64,000 nucleotides of DNA from Streptomyces sp. SDr-06 (GCF_003324565.1 NZ_QOLA01000027.1:1-64000), one strand, 5' to 3'. Shown: positions 7,959 through 16,819, counted from the first letter of the stretch. The notes: generated by a model not told the origin, from the letters alone. Made by a program: numbers and translations.

Positions 7959-9809
7959 TCAGAGGTCCACGGTCACGCCGTACTTCTCCAGCCAGGCGTT
8001 CAGCCAGAGCGGCACCTCCAGGTCGATGCGGGTGATCTGGGTGCTGGCGGTACTGATGCTGCCGTCGAGGCGGCCGTGCACCTTCTCCAGGTCCAGGAGC
8101 GGCAGGATCGGCGCGTTACCGCTGCCGATGACCTCGGCGAGCCGGTCCCGGAGCTTCTTCTCGTAGCCCGAGTCCTGGGTGCTGGGGTACGGGGCCTTGA
8201 CGCGCTTGACGATGGACTCCGGAAGCACGTCGCGGGTCGCGGCGCGCAGCAGGCTCTTCTCGCGGCCGTCGAAGGTCTTCATGGCCCACGGCGCGTTGAA
8301 CACGTACTCCACCAGCCGGTGGTCGCAGAAGGGGACCCGGACCTCCAGGCCGACCGCCATGCTCATCCGGTCCTTGCGGTCCAGGAGGGTGTTGAGGAAG
8401 CGGGTCAGATTGAGGTAACTGATTTCGCGCATGCGCTTCTCAAGGCCGGTCTCGCCCGCGAGAACCGGCACCTCGGCGATGGCGTCGCCATAGCTGGAGC
8501 GCCGGTAGCCGGGGATGTCGAGGGTGTTGAGCAGGCTGCCGTCGAACAAGGGGGTGCCGTCGTAGAACGGGCCCGGGGTGGTGGTCAGCCAGGGGAACGT
8601 CTCGGCGGTCAGGACCTCGGGGTCGTGGAACCAGCTGTAACCGCCGAAGAGTTCGTCGGCCGACTCGCCGGACAGGGCCACCGTGGACCGCTCGCGCACC
8701 GCTTTGAAGAGCAGGTAGAGCGACGGCCACAGGTCGCCGTACCACATGGGCGGCAGGTCGGTGGCGGCGAGCACGGCGGCGCGCACCCCCGGGTCGCTCA
8801 GGTCGTCACTGTTGAGCAGGATCTCCTTGTGCTCGGCCGCCACGTGCTCCGCGAGGTCGCGTACGAACGGGGCGTCGGGCGTACTGCGCAGCGGGTCAGG
8901 AACGAAGTTCTCGACCGCGCCCACGAAGTCGACGGAGAACGAGCGCACCGGCCCGGCCCCTTCGGCCGCCAGTGCCTTGGCGGCCAGCGCGGTCACCGCC
9001 GAGGAGTCGAGACCGCCCGACAGGAGGCTGCACAGCGGCACGTCGGAGATGAGCTGCCGCTGGACGGTGTCCTCCAGGAGGTCCCGCACCGTCTCGATGG
9101 TCTTCTCCAGGGAGTCCGTGTGCTCCCTGGCCTCAAGTGCCCAGTAGCGGCGCTTGGTCAGGCCCTCGCGGCGGACCCGCACGGTGTGGCCGGGGCGGAC
9201 CTCGTGCATGCCGGTGAAGATGGCGTGTTCGGGTGTCTTGACCATGTCGAGGAGTTCCCGCAGGCCGTTGGCGTCAACCCGGCGGGGTATCTCCGGGTTG
9301 GCCAGGATGACCTTGGGCTCGGAGCCGAAGAGAACGCCGTCGGCCGTCGGGTAGTAGTAGAGGGGCTTCACGCCCATCCGGTCACGCACCAGGAGGAGTT
9401 CCTCGCGGCGTACGTCCCAGATGCCGAAGGCGAACATGCCGTTGAGCTTGTCGACGACGCCCTCACCCCACTCCAGGTAGCCCCGCAGCACGACCTCGGT
9501 GTCGCTCCGCGTGCGGAAGCGGTGCCCACGCGACACGAGGTCCGCCCTGAGCTCCCGGTAGTTGTAGACCTCGCCGCTGAAGGTGAGGACCGCGAGGAGA
9601 CGTCCGTCCTCCTCGGCGGTCATCGGCTGACGGCCGCCTTCGAGGTCGATGACCGACAGGCGACGGTGGCCGATCGCGGCGTGCGAGCTGACCCACACGC
9701 CTTCGTCGTCCGGGCCGCGGCAGGCCATCGTCTGAGTCATGGTGTCGACGGTGGCGCGCGCCTGGGTGAGGTCGCGACCGAAATCTATCCAACCCGCAAT
9801 GCCGCACAT
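7959..9809 (-). CDS. asnB: asparagine synthetase (glutamine-hydrolysing)
   Basis: A 616-residue class-II glutamine amidotransferase. It begins MCGIAGW, so Cys2 is the N-terminal nucleophile. The glutaminase domain has RRLSVIDLEGG and FSGEVYNYRELR. The synthetase domain has the pyrophosphate loop SLLSGGLDSSAVTAL near the middle and GESADELFGGY further on. It activates a carboxylate with ATP and transfers ammonia from glutamine. In natural-product clusters such enzymes often amidate a pathway carboxylate rather than aspartate. It lies between two strong hairpins and an MFS gene, with the amidase pair just downstream, so an amide-making and an amide-cutting activity sit side by side. Confidence 0.92.
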   Translation of the reverse strand: MCGIAGWIDFGRDLTQARATVDTMTQTMACRGPDDEGVWVSSHAAIGHRRLSVIDLEGGRQPMTAEEDGRLLAVLTFSGEVYNYRELRADLVSRGHRFRTRSDTEVVLRGYLEWGEGVVDKLNGMFAFGIWDVRREELLLVRDRMGVKPLYYYPTADGVLFGSEPKVILANPEIPRRVDANGLRELLDMVKTPEHAIFTGMHEVRPGHTVRVRREGLTKRRYWALEAREHTDSLEKTIETVRDLLEDTVQRQLISDVPLCSLLSGGLDSSAVTALAAKALAAEGAGPVRSFSVDFVGAVENFVPDPLRSTPDAPFVRDLAEHVAAEHKEILLNSDDLSDPGVRAAVLAATDLPPMWYGDLWPSLYLLFKAVRERSTVALSGESADELFGGYSWFHDPEVLTAETFPWLTTTPGPFYDGTPLFDGSLLNTLDIPGYRRSSYGDAIAEVPVLAGETGLEKRMREISYLNLTRFLNTLLDRKDRMSMAVGLEVRVPFCDHRLVEYVFNAPWAMKTFDGREKSLLRAATRDVLPESIVKRVKAPYPSTQDSGYEKKLRDRLAEVIGSGNAPILPLLDLEKVHGRLDGSISTASTQITRIDLEVPLWLNAWLEKYGVTVDL

Positions 9810-9910
9810 GTGTGACGTTCTCCTTAGGTCGACAGGCCGACGATGAGCACCGGGCTTCCGGGCACTCCGCAGTCAGGTACAGGTATGGGGATGGGCCGTT
9901 CACAGGGGTC

Positions 9911-9948
9911 GGCCCGCCGCGGCCGAAGGGGGATGACCGCGGCGGGCC
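9911..9948 (-). terminator. strong hairpin downstream of the MFS gene
   Basis: A perfect 12-bp inverted repeat (GGCCCGCCGCGG at 9911-9922, complement at 9937-9948, 14-base spacer) lies 24 bases past the stop of the minus-strand MFS gene and 100 bases before asnB. It is probably a transcription terminator, so asnB likely has its own promoter in 9810-9910. Confidence 0.65.
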
Positions 9949-9972
9949 ATGCAGGAGAGGGCGGTTCGGGCC

Positions 9973-11190
9973 CTACGGGGACTCGGGGAACGAGATCTTC
10001 CTGGCGTGGTGGAACCAGGCCGCGAACACCATCAGCACGGCGGCACAGCCGCCGAGCGTCATGACGGTCGAGGGGGAGGTGTGGTCGATGACGATGCCGC
10101 CCATCAGCGCCCCGATGGAGAAGGTGGCCTGGAACGACGCGGTGAACACGACGGAGGAGGCTTCAGGGGAGTCAGGGGCGGCCTTGGCGAACCAGGTCTG
10201 CGAGCAGACCGGCACGGCGCCGTAGGCGATGCCCCAGACGATCAGCAGGGCCACCGCGCCCAGGTCCCACCGGCCGAGCACCGGCAGCAGCAGGGTCACG
10301 GAGGCGATCATCGCCGCGGCCGCCGCGAAGGTGGCCCGCGGGTACCGGATCACGGCGGACCCGCCGAGGAAATTGCCGACGATGCCCGCGACTCCGTAGA
10401 TGAGCAGGTAGACCGTGATGAGTCCGGAGCTCACATGGGTCACCTGCTCCAGGAACGGGGTGACATAGGTGTACGTGCCGAAATGCGCCAGGACGATCAG
10501 GAAGGTGAGCACCAGGGCGAACCGTGTGTTGATGCTCCGGAACATGCCGCTGAGCACGTTCAGGCGGGTGGTCTGCACGGCCGGGAGTGGGGGCACCACC
10601 AGGAGCAGCATCGCGAACACCGCGATGGTGAAGACACCCATGACGAGGAACGTCGTCCGCCAGCCCGCGATGTCCCCGATGAACGTGCCGAGCGGGACGC
10701 CGAGCACCGAGCCGAGAGGCACCGCCGAGAAGATCACCGAGGTGGCCCGGCCCACCTGTTCCGCCGGTACGAGCCGGCCGGCCAGCCCGGCACCGATGGA
10801 CCAGAACCCGCCGATGGTGATGCCGACCATCACCCGCGAGATCAGGATCATCCAGTAGCTCGACGCCATCGCGGCCAGGAAGTTGGCCAGGGCGAGGATC
10901 AGGATGAACGCACCGAGCATCACCCGCCGGTCGATGCGCGCGGTGGCCACGGTCACCACCGGCGCGGAGATCGCGGCGAGGAAACCGGGCATGGTCATCA
11001 TCAGCCCGGCCATTCCGTCCGAGATGGTGAAGCTGGACCCGATCGACGTCAGCAGACCGATGGGGAGGATTTCGGTGGTGACGATCGCGAAGATCCCCAT
11101 CATCACCGAGGTCACGGCCAGCCACGAGACCAGAGGGGAGCGGAGGGTCGGTGCCGCTGAGGCTTCGACGGAGGTGGTTGCTGTGGACAT
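9973..11190 (-). CDS. MFS transporter, drug-efflux type
   Basis: A 405-residue membrane protein with about 12 predicted hydrophobic segments. The first is LVSWLAVTSVMMGIFAIVTT, and loop 2-3 reads TARIDRRVMLGAF, as in the DHA1 (AraJ/Bcr-like) drug-proton antiporters. The ATG at 11190 (MSTATTSVEAS) is chosen because the hydrophobic core starts about 20 residues later; upstream in-frame sequence is not protein-like. It may export the cluster product. It is the first gene of the minus-strand run that leads into asnB, amidase and thioesterase. Confidence 0.88.
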   Translation of the reverse strand: MSTATTSVEASAAPTLRSPLVSWLAVTSVMMGIFAIVTTEILPIGLLTSIGSSFTISDGMAGLMMTMPGFLAAISAPVVTVATARIDRRVMLGAFILILALANFLAAMASSYWMILISRVMVGITIGGFWSIGAGLAGRLVPAEQVGRATSVIFSAVPLGSVLGVPLGTFIGDIAGWRTTFLVMGVFTIAVFAMLLLVVPPLPAVQTTRLNVLSGMFRSINTRFALVLTFLIVLAHFGTYTYVTPFLEQVTHVSSGLITVYLLIYGVAGIVGNFLGGSAVIRYPRATFAAAAAMIASVTLLLPVLGRWDLGAVALLIVWGIAYGAVPVCSQTWFAKAAPDSPEASSVVFTASFQATFSIGALMGGIVIDHTSPSTVMTLGGCAAVLMVFAAWFHHARKISFPESP

Positions 11191-11770
11191 GAATCCCGTC
11201 CTGTGTTGGGCATCACATGGAGTGTGATCACTAGTCCAGCAGGGACGGCAGCCAGCTTCTGGCAGATTCTCGACACGGACAACAGCCATCCCGGGTGATG
11301 TCGCATTCTCGCGATGCACCCGCTGGCGGCCGAAAATTGAACATCTCCGCAGGTCAGAGGCGTATACGTGATGACATGGGGGCACCCCTGGGGCCGCCGG
11401 TGCCACCGGCTCGCGCACCTCGATCCGCTGGCGACTTCGCCAAGTCGACGAAGGGGACGGAGCCGGCGCAGACCCTGGACGGGGTGTTCGGAGTCGGGTG
11501 GGTGCTGTCGAAATGCTGCCAGCGAGGAGACATGGCAGCTGACACGATCGAGATCTGCTCGGAGGGACGAGCCGCGAACTGAACTGGCTCACGCATGTCG
11601 ATGCCCCTTCCTCGGCGCTGCGCACCGCATGGCAGGGGAGCACTTCCTGGAAGCCGCCCGGAACTGTCCGGTAGACGCAAGGGGGTGCCGCAGGCGGGGG
11701 AGTGCGTGGAGTTGGTTGGCCTCGGCTTGAGGCGCAAGGGCGAACACCTCTGCACTATGGAAGGACTCGT
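11191..11770. other. 580-base gap without a supported gene
   Basis: Open frames here lack family motifs and have weak codon bias. The left part should hold the MFS promoter. A palindrome CGACTT-CGCC-AAGTCG lies near 11431-11446. A short plus-strand frame ending at 11582 has some protein-like composition (DGVFGVGWVLSK) but no recognisable start or family. It may be a gene remnant. Confidence 0.4.
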
Positions 11771-12049
11771 ATGGTTGAACACTTGGACGACTCGACCCGG
11801 AAGGCGATTCAGGAGAGGGCTACGGGGATGAGCCATGCGGATGCCGTGATCGAGGAATCACGTATCCGCTCTGCGAGGAAGCGGCTGGGGAGCCTCCACT
11901 GTTTTGAGTCCTACTGGCAACAGAAGTGCCTGGACTTCCAACTTGCCGAGTGGGAGCGCATCATCCAGCTGCTGAGCGAGGACGGCTTCGGATCTTACTC
12001 GCGGGACAAGGACCCTGCCGCAGCGGAACTGGAGCCCGCGGAAGGCTGA
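11771..12049 (+). CDS. small hypothetical protein
   Basis: A 92-residue soluble protein starting MVEHLDDSTRKAIQ. The ATG has GGAAGGA six bases upstream. The sequence is charged and helical, with a Trp/Tyr-rich middle (CFESYWQQKCLDFQLAEWERI) and an acidic tail. I do not recognise a family. It stands alone on the plus strand between the MFS and ECF genes, next to a transposase remnant, so it may be a leftover of an insertion rather than part of the pathway. Confidence 0.5.
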   Translation: MVEHLDDSTRKAIQERATGMSHADAVIEESRIRSARKRLGSLHCFESYWQQKCLDFQLAEWERIIQLLSEDGFGSYSRDKDPAAAELEPAEG

Positions 12050-12054
12050 CAGGC

Positions 12055-12162
12055 CGAATCCCCCTTTTCGGCTGCTTGCGCGGTCAGCGCGGCGAGGAAG
12101 ACGTGAGCGAGCTTGGCCAGGGTGATGTGCCGGTACCAGCCGACGTAGCGGCGAACGTCGGA
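12055..12162 (-). pseudogene. transposase C-terminal fragment
   Basis: Read on the minus strand, this stretch encodes YVGWYRHITLAKLAHVFLAA. It resembles the very end of IS701/IS4-type transposases, which finish with a GWYRHITL-A-AHAFL motif. No upstream catalytic domain is present. It marks an old insertion between the exporter half and the importer half of the cluster. Confidence 0.55.
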
Positions 12163-12254
12163 GCGGTCGGGGCCCGGCGCAGGGCCCCGTTCTCCCGACC
12201 GCCCCTGACAAGGGTGCTTGATCCACTGCGAGTTGGACGCGTGCCGTTTCCGGA

Positions 12255-13073
12255 CTACGCCGACTCGCCTGCGGTGGACGGCGGCAGACGGTCGAGGAAT
12301 GCCGCCACCGTTCCCACCGGCTCCCGCCATCCCAGTCGGTGGCTGAGCCGGGTCATCTGCGGCAGCTCGTAGGCGTACCGCGCAGGATCCTCCGTCCCCG
12401 CCAGCCAGCGCTCCGTCGGTCCGTCCCACTCCACACGGCCCCCGGCCAGGACGATGACACGGTCGAAGTGCTCGGCACAGAACTCCATGTCGTGGGTGAT
12501 GGCCACGACGGTCCGGCCACGCGCGGACAGGTCATCGACCACGTTCTCGAGGAGCTGGATCGACCGGTGGTCCTGGCCGGTCGTCGGCTCGTCGAGAACG
12601 ACGATGGGTGTGTCCATGGCCAGCACCGATGCCAGCGCGATCCGCTTCCGTTCTCCGAAGGACAGGTGGTGGGGGTGGGCGCCCGCAAGATCCGCCAGAC
12701 CTGTGCGGCGCAGGGCGGCTTCCACCAACTGGGATCTGCGTGCGGGCGGGAAGCCGAGGTTGCGTGGGCCGAAGGCGACTTCCTTGGCCACGGTCGACGC
12801 ATGGAGTTGGTCGTCCGGGTTCTGGAACACGAAGCCGACCGACGCGGCCAGTTCGGCGATGCTGAGCCCCTCCGTGCTGCGGCCGTCGATCTCGATGCTG
12901 CCCGAAGTCGGCCGCTCGATACCGATGAGGTGCCGGGCCAGAGTGCTCTTGCCCGCTCCGTTGGGCCCGATGACGGCCACGCGTTCTCCGGCGGCGATCG
13001 ACAAGGAGACGCCGTCGAGCGCGGTCGTGCCGTTGGGGTAGCGGAAGACCAGCGACTGGATGCGCAGGGTCAT
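12255..13073 (-). CDS. ECF-type transporter ATPase (A component 1)
   Basis: A 272-residue ABC ATPase. The Walker A motif is GPNGAGKST, the Q-loop is VFQNPDDQLHASTV, the signature is HLSFGERKR and the Walker B is PIVVLDEPTTGQD, with the switch His in ITHDME. The Q-loop PDDQ and the pairing with a second ATPase, a T protein and an S protein are typical of energy-coupling-factor importers. Its start overlaps the stop of the second ATPase gene by four bases. It drives uptake of a small molecule across the membrane and is the last gene of the four-gene operon. Confidence 0.92.
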   Translation of the reverse strand: MTLRIQSLVFRYPNGTTALDGVSLSIAAGERVAVIGPNGAGKSTLARHLIGIERPTSGSIEIDGRSTEGLSIAELAASVGFVFQNPDDQLHASTVAKEVAFGPRNLGFPPARRSQLVEAALRRTGLADLAGAHPHHLSFGERKRIALASVLAMDTPIVVLDEPTTGQDHRSIQLLENVVDDLSARGRTVVAITHDMEFCAEHFDRVIVLAGGRVEWDGPTERWLAGTEDPARYAYELPQMTRLSHRLGWREPVGTVAAFLDRLPPSTAGESA

Positions 13074-13942
13074 GCGGTGGCGCCTCCTGCCGTGACGATG
13101 CTGGTCATCCCGCCGAATCCCTCGGCGGCGCTGTCGAGCGTGACGGGCAGCGGCCGGCCGGTGGGCCACCGGTGGCGTTCCGCGGCACGCCGCGCCGCGA
13201 TGGTGTAGCGCAGCGGTGCGATGCCCCAGGACTCCAGTTCCTCCCGGGCCAGCACCTCGTCCGGGGTGCCGGTGGCCACCACCCTGCCCTTCTCCAGGAC
13301 CACCACGCGGTCCGCCTCACGCGCGACGCGCTCCACCCGCTGTTCCGCCAGCAGGACGGTGATGCCCCGCTGCCTGAGCGTGGAGAGGGCGGTGAACACC
13401 AAGTCGCATCCGGCGGCGTCGAGTTGGGAGGTGGGTTCGTCCAGGGCCACGACCGCGGGCCGCATGACGAGTACGGAGCCGATGGCCAGAAGCTGCTGCT
13501 GGCCCCCTGAGAGCTGGAAGGGGGAGCGGTCGCGCAGGTGGGTGAGGCGGAGCTCGTCCATGACGGCGTTCACCCGCTCGTTCATCTCCGCGCGAGGAAC
13601 GCCCAGATTCTCCAGGCCGAAGGCCAGTTCTTCCCGCACGGTGAACCGGGCGCCGGAGATCTGGTTGAACGGGTTCTGCATGACGAGTCCGACGTGCGCC
13701 GCCAAATGGGCGGTGTCCTCGTTCGCCACGGTCGTTTCATTGACCTGGACCGCTCCGGAGGCGGTTCCGCCGGTGAGGTGGGGAATGGTGCCGCTGATCA
13801 CTCCAGCCAGAGTGCTCTTGCCCGCGCCGCCGGCCCCGAGTACGACGCACAGTTCTCCGCTCGGCACATCGAGATCGAGATCGCTCAACGCCGGAACGGT
13901 GCTCGTGGGATAGGTGAAGGAGAAGTCCTTGATATTGATCAT
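13070..13942 (-). CDS. ECF-type transporter ATPase (A component 2)
   Basis: A 290-residue ABC ATPase. The Walker A motif is GAGGAGKST, the Q-loop is VMQNPFNQISG, the signature is QLSGGQQQL and the Walker B is PAVVALDEPTSQLD. The C-terminal tail of about 60 residues is an extension. It would form a heterodimer with the product of 12255-13073. The start ATG gives MINIKDFSFTYP and overlaps the EcfT stop by four bases, showing translational coupling across the operon. Confidence 0.92.
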   Translation of the reverse strand: MINIKDFSFTYPTSTVPALSDLDLDVPSGELCVVLGAGGAGKSTLAGVISGTIPHLTGGTASGAVQVNETTVANEDTAHLAAHVGLVMQNPFNQISGARFTVREELAFGLENLGVPRAEMNERVNAVMDELRLTHLRDRSPFQLSGGQQQLLAIGSVLVMRPAVVALDEPTSQLDAAGCDLVFTALSTLRQRGITVLLAEQRVERVAREADRVVVLEKGRVVATGTPDEVLAREELESWGIAPLRYTIAARRAAERHRWPTGRPLPVTLDSAAEGFGGMTSIVTAGGATA

Positions 13943-14715
13943 CGCACTACGCCCCATACATTGACGGTGACCGCGCCCGCCGCGCAGAGCATCATGACGG
14001 CGCGCGACAGACGTTGCGCCGTGCTGTCGGCCATGGCGACCAGGCTGGTGGGCCGGCCGGTCGCGCCGAAGCCGCGGGTTTCCATGGCCGCCGCGCGTTC
14101 GCTCACGTCGGTGAAGGCGCCGAGAACCAGGGGACCGATGAGCGGCACCAGGGCGCGCACCCTGCCGTACAGGCCCTTGATCCGCTGCCCGCGCGCCTGC
14201 TGCGCATGCAGGATGCTGGTCGCGCGGCGGTTGAGGGTGGGCACGATCTGCAGCGCGGCGGCCACGATGTACACGATGCTCGGTGAGATGCCCCGCTCGC
14301 TCATCGTGCTCATCAGTGAGCCCGGGTGTGTGGTGAGGAGCAGGAGGAAGAATCCGCCCATCATGACGGCGATGTGCAAGGCGGTCTGCACCGCGAATTC
14401 GACGCCCTCCGCCTTGAGTTGCAGGGGCCCGAAGTCGGCAATCACGTGGTGCGCCTCGGGGAAGAAGAATCCCTGAATGAGGAACACGGCGACAGCCACT
14501 GGAATCCACAGTGCCATGAGCATGAGCGAGAAACGGCGGAGAACTCCGGCGGCAATCGACACTGGTACGAGAACGACGCAGAAAATCAGCAGCGGCCACC
14601 AGTAATCGACGACTGCGAAAGCGCAAATGGTCGTCGTGACAGCAAAGGTGAGCTTCGTCAGGGGGTTGAGCCGGTGAATTCTTGATGAAGGGACGGTGCC
14701 CATGGTCTCGTGCAC
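13939..14715 (-). CDS. ECF-type transporter transmembrane T component
   Basis: A protein of up to 258 residues. It begins near HRLNPLTKLTFAV, has about five membrane segments (for example ICAFAVVDYWWPLLIFCVVL), and carries the coupling motifs HAQQARG and METRGF that contact the two ATPases in EcfT proteins. Translation may start at GTG 14715 or at the ATG four codons later. It is five bases past the S-component stop. Together with S and the two ATPases it makes a complete importer. Confidence 0.88.
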   Translation of the reverse strand: MHETMGTVPSSRIHRLNPLTKLTFAVTTTICAFAVVDYWWPLLIFCVVLVPVSIAAGVLRRFSLMLMALWIPVAVAVFLIQGFFFPEAHHVIADFGPLQLKAEGVEFAVQTALHIAVMMGGFFLLLLTTHPGSLMSTMSERGISPSIVYIVAAALQIVPTLNRRATSILHAQQARGQRIKGLYGRVRALVPLIGPLVLGAFTDVSERAAAMETRGFGATGRPTSLVAMADSTAQRLSRAVMMLCAAGAVTVNVWGVVR

Positions 14716-14719
14716 CGTT

Positions 14720-15541
14720 TCACACCGCCCTGGTCAAGTCGGGCCGTTGCGCCAGGGGTCGATGGCGCCGAACGAAGGGGAATCGGTGCATGAATCCCGG
14801 TGGCAGCCCTTTCACGATCGCCATCGCGAGCGCCACCGTCAGGGCCTTGTCCAGTGGATCGGCCACGAGCCCCTGCAGGGTGGCCGCTTTGAGCATGCCG
14901 TTGCCGAAGGCCTGGAAGGTGGCGATGAGCGCGGACTGCCCGACGGATCCACTGGCGTTGCCGAAGACGAAGGCCGTGATGGGGGCGGAGATGACCCCGG
15001 CCACGACGCCTGTGAGCCCGCCCGCCAGGAGGGCCGTGGGCACCCGGCGGAAGAGGCCGATGCGGGCGAACATGCCCGCCGTGAAGCCGATCATGGCTGC
15101 TGTCACGGCATAGGGCAAGGCCCCCGGAGTGATCGTCATGCCGACGACGACGCTGGCCAGAGCCCCCGTGGCGGCCCCTGCCGCCGGGCCGGCGAGCATT
15201 CCCACCAGCACGGTTCCGATGGAGTCGAGCTGCAGGGGGAGCCCGCTGAAGTAGACGACCTTGCCCATGACGATGTTCACCGTGACCGCCACCGGCAGCA
15301 GGGCCACGGTCGTGGTGGGCAGACGGCCGACGGCTCCGGACACGATCAGCATGGCGCCGAGTGTGTAGCCGATGAGCGCGAGGAGCGCTGCCGGGCCGCC
15401 CACCCCGTGCTCCGAGGTGGGCCGGGCCACGATCAGGCCGGCGTAGGTGGTGAACACAACGGCGGCGCCCAGCCCTAAGCGCCAACTTTCGGACAGTTTC
15501 AACGGACCTGAATGTCCGGAACCAGCCACGCTCGACCTCAT
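14720..15541 (-). CDS. ECF-type transporter substrate-binding S component
   Basis: A 273-residue membrane protein with six or more hydrophobic segments. The pattern VNIVMGKVVYFSGLPLQLDS followed by IGTVLVGMLAGPAAGAATGAL is typical of small-vitamin ECF S components (an Asp-Ser after a hydrophobic helix, then a Gly/Ala-rich helix). It decides what the importer takes up. The ligand cannot be read from sequence; thiamine-like or pyrimidine-like compounds are possible but unproven. The ATG at 15541 is preferred over an in-frame TTG at 15562. First gene of the minus-strand ECF operon. Confidence 0.82.
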   Translation of the reverse strand: MRSSVAGSGHSGPLKLSESWRLGLGAAVVFTTYAGLIVARPTSEHGVGGPAALLALIGYTLGAMLIVSGAVGRLPTTTVALLPVAVTVNIVMGKVVYFSGLPLQLDSIGTVLVGMLAGPAAGAATGALASVVVGMTITPGALPYAVTAAMIGFTAGMFARIGLFRRVPTALLAGGLTGVVAGVISAPITAFVFGNASGSVGQSALIATFQAFGNGMLKAATLQGLVADPLDKALTVALAMAIVKGLPPGFMHRFPFVRRHRPLAQRPDLTRAV

Positions 15542-15562
15542 TCCCCGCTCGTGAGGCAACAC

Positions 15563-15802
15563 CGGGATTTTCGGTGGCGGACACTAGCAGTCGCTCATCA
15601 GTAGATGTCAACACCATTGGTGGGCCCACCTGTTGTGGTCGGCCTCGGAGGACACCACCACAATGGGCGTCAACCGGCAACCTGTTGACAAGCCATCCTG
15701 GCTGGTGTGGGATCGCCGTGAACCTAACGATCATGAGGCGTTGCTTTGTCCGAATTGGCTCAAAGTAAAGACTCACGCAAAGACGTGCAGGGGGAAATGG
15801 CA
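15563..15802. promoter_or_regulatory. divergent control region with nested inverted repeats
   Basis: This gap separates the ECF operon (minus) from the thymidylate-synthase-like operon (plus). It holds several nested inverted repeats: TGTCAACA at 15606-15613 with TGTTGACA at 15683-15690, CCATTG at 15614-15619 with CAATGG at 15661-15666, TTGTGGT at 15633-15639 with ACCACAA at 15657-15663, and the palindrome GGTGGGCCCACC at 15619-15630. This is far more symmetry than expected. It could be a repressor operator or a structured leader shared by both operons. No known riboswitch core was recognised. Confidence 0.55.
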
Positions 15803-16795
15803 GTGGCCAACCACCGTTCTTTCGCGGATTCCTACACCGCCGGACTGCAAGAACTCCTGGATACGGGCAAAAATGTTCCGTCCGTACAGGACCCTCTCTC
15901 CAAGGCATCGGACTTCGGGCGCAACGACCGCCCCTACCGCGAACTGATTGCCCATCAGAGCACCATCGACGACCCCACGTCCTGTCTGGCCGTATCCCCG
16001 CACCTGCCGGTGAACCTCTCGTACTGCTTCGGGCTGCTCGCCTGGTCGCTCGACGGCCGCAACGACGTGGGCACACCGGCCTACTACCGTCGCGGCGCCC
16101 ACGAGTACTCGGACGACCAGCACACGCTCAGCGGCGCCTTCGGCCACCGCCTTGTCACCGCCAACGGCAACCAGCTCGCCGAGGTGGTCGGCCGCATCGA
16201 ACGCGACCCGGCCCACCGCCGCGCGTTCGCCCTGGTCCTCGAACCCGAGGACAACTTCCGTCAGTCCAGGGAATACCCGTGCGCGGTGGGCGTGCATCTG
16301 TTCCTGCGCGACGGCGCACTCACCTGGCTCACCGTCATGCGGGCGCAGCAGGCACTCACCGTCCTGCCCTACGACGCCTTCCTCTTCATGGGCATGCAGC
16401 AGTACGCCGCGGGCCTGCTGGGCGTTCCCGCAGGCCCGTACATCCACCAGTGCGGCACGTTCCACTTCTACGACAACGAACTGCCCCTCGCCCAGAAGGT
16501 GGTGGACGGTCCCGTCCGGGCGGGAACCCTTCCCGCCTTCCCCGCCACGCCCGACGGAGCCCGTGAAACGGCCAGGGAACTCATCGACTTCGAGCTGCGG
16601 CTGCGTACCGCCGCCGAGGCCGGCGATGTCGCGACCGTGGACGAGATCGCCGGCACCAAGGCCAACACCGACTTCGCCGATGTCGCCCGCGCCTGCCTGG
16701 CCACGCACGCCTATCGCAAGCTCAACGACGCCTCGTCGCTCGTGACCAGCCACGCGACCGACGAGACCGTGGCCCAGCTGATCGCCGCGATCTGA
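15803..16795 (+). CDS. thymidylate-synthase-fold enzyme (nucleotide C5-modifying type)
   Basis: About 330 residues. The central part matches the thymidylate synthase fold. YPCAVGVHLFLRDGAL carries the catalytic Cys (Cys160 with this start) in the place of the PCH motif. TVMRAQQALTVLPYDAFLFM matches the dUMP-phosphate-binding RS-D--LGLP stretch, and AGPYIHQCGTFHFYDN matches the D-H-Y strand. The His after PC is Ala and the RS is RA, so it is not a housekeeping enzyme. Relatives in nucleoside pathways (CMP hydroxymethylases) add one carbon to a pyrimidine C5. The start is uncertain: GTG 15803 has AGGGGG eight bases upstream; ATG 15797 and TTG 15746 are in frame. Confidence 0.75.
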   Translation: MANHRSFADSYTAGLQELLDTGKNVPSVQDPLSKASDFGRNDRPYRELIAHQSTIDDPTSCLAVSPHLPVNLSYCFGLLAWSLDGRNDVGTPAYYRRGAHEYSDDQHTLSGAFGHRLVTANGNQLAEVVGRIERDPAHRRAFALVLEPEDNFRQSREYPCAVGVHLFLRDGALTWLTVMRAQQALTVLPYDAFLFMGMQQYAAGLLGVPAGPYIHQCGTFHFYDNELPLAQKVVDGPVRAGTLPAFPATPDGARETARELIDFELRLRTAAEAGDVATVDEIAGTKANTDFADVARACLATHAYRKLNDASSLVTSHATDETVAQLIAAI

Positions 16796-16819
16796 TTCCC
16801 CGAGAACAGGGAGTCACCA

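Noticed and set aside
6174..9809. tRNA-dependent amidotransferase GatCAB system
   Set aside because: GatA- and GatC-like genes are present but no GatB; context is a secondary metabolism cluster.
11431..11446. Motif CGACTTCGCCAAGTCG as a shared operator (similar strings near 2790 and 6063)
   Set aside because: The copy near 2790 is the coding end of the LysR gene and the copy near 6063 is imperfect, so a common operator is not supported.
15563..15802. Possible TPP or cobalamin riboswitch before the ECF operon or TS-like gene
   Set aside because: I looked for the conserved thiamine-box (CUGAGA, ACCUGA) and B12-box (GCCACUG) patterns and did not find them. The symmetry was kept as an unassigned regulatory region.
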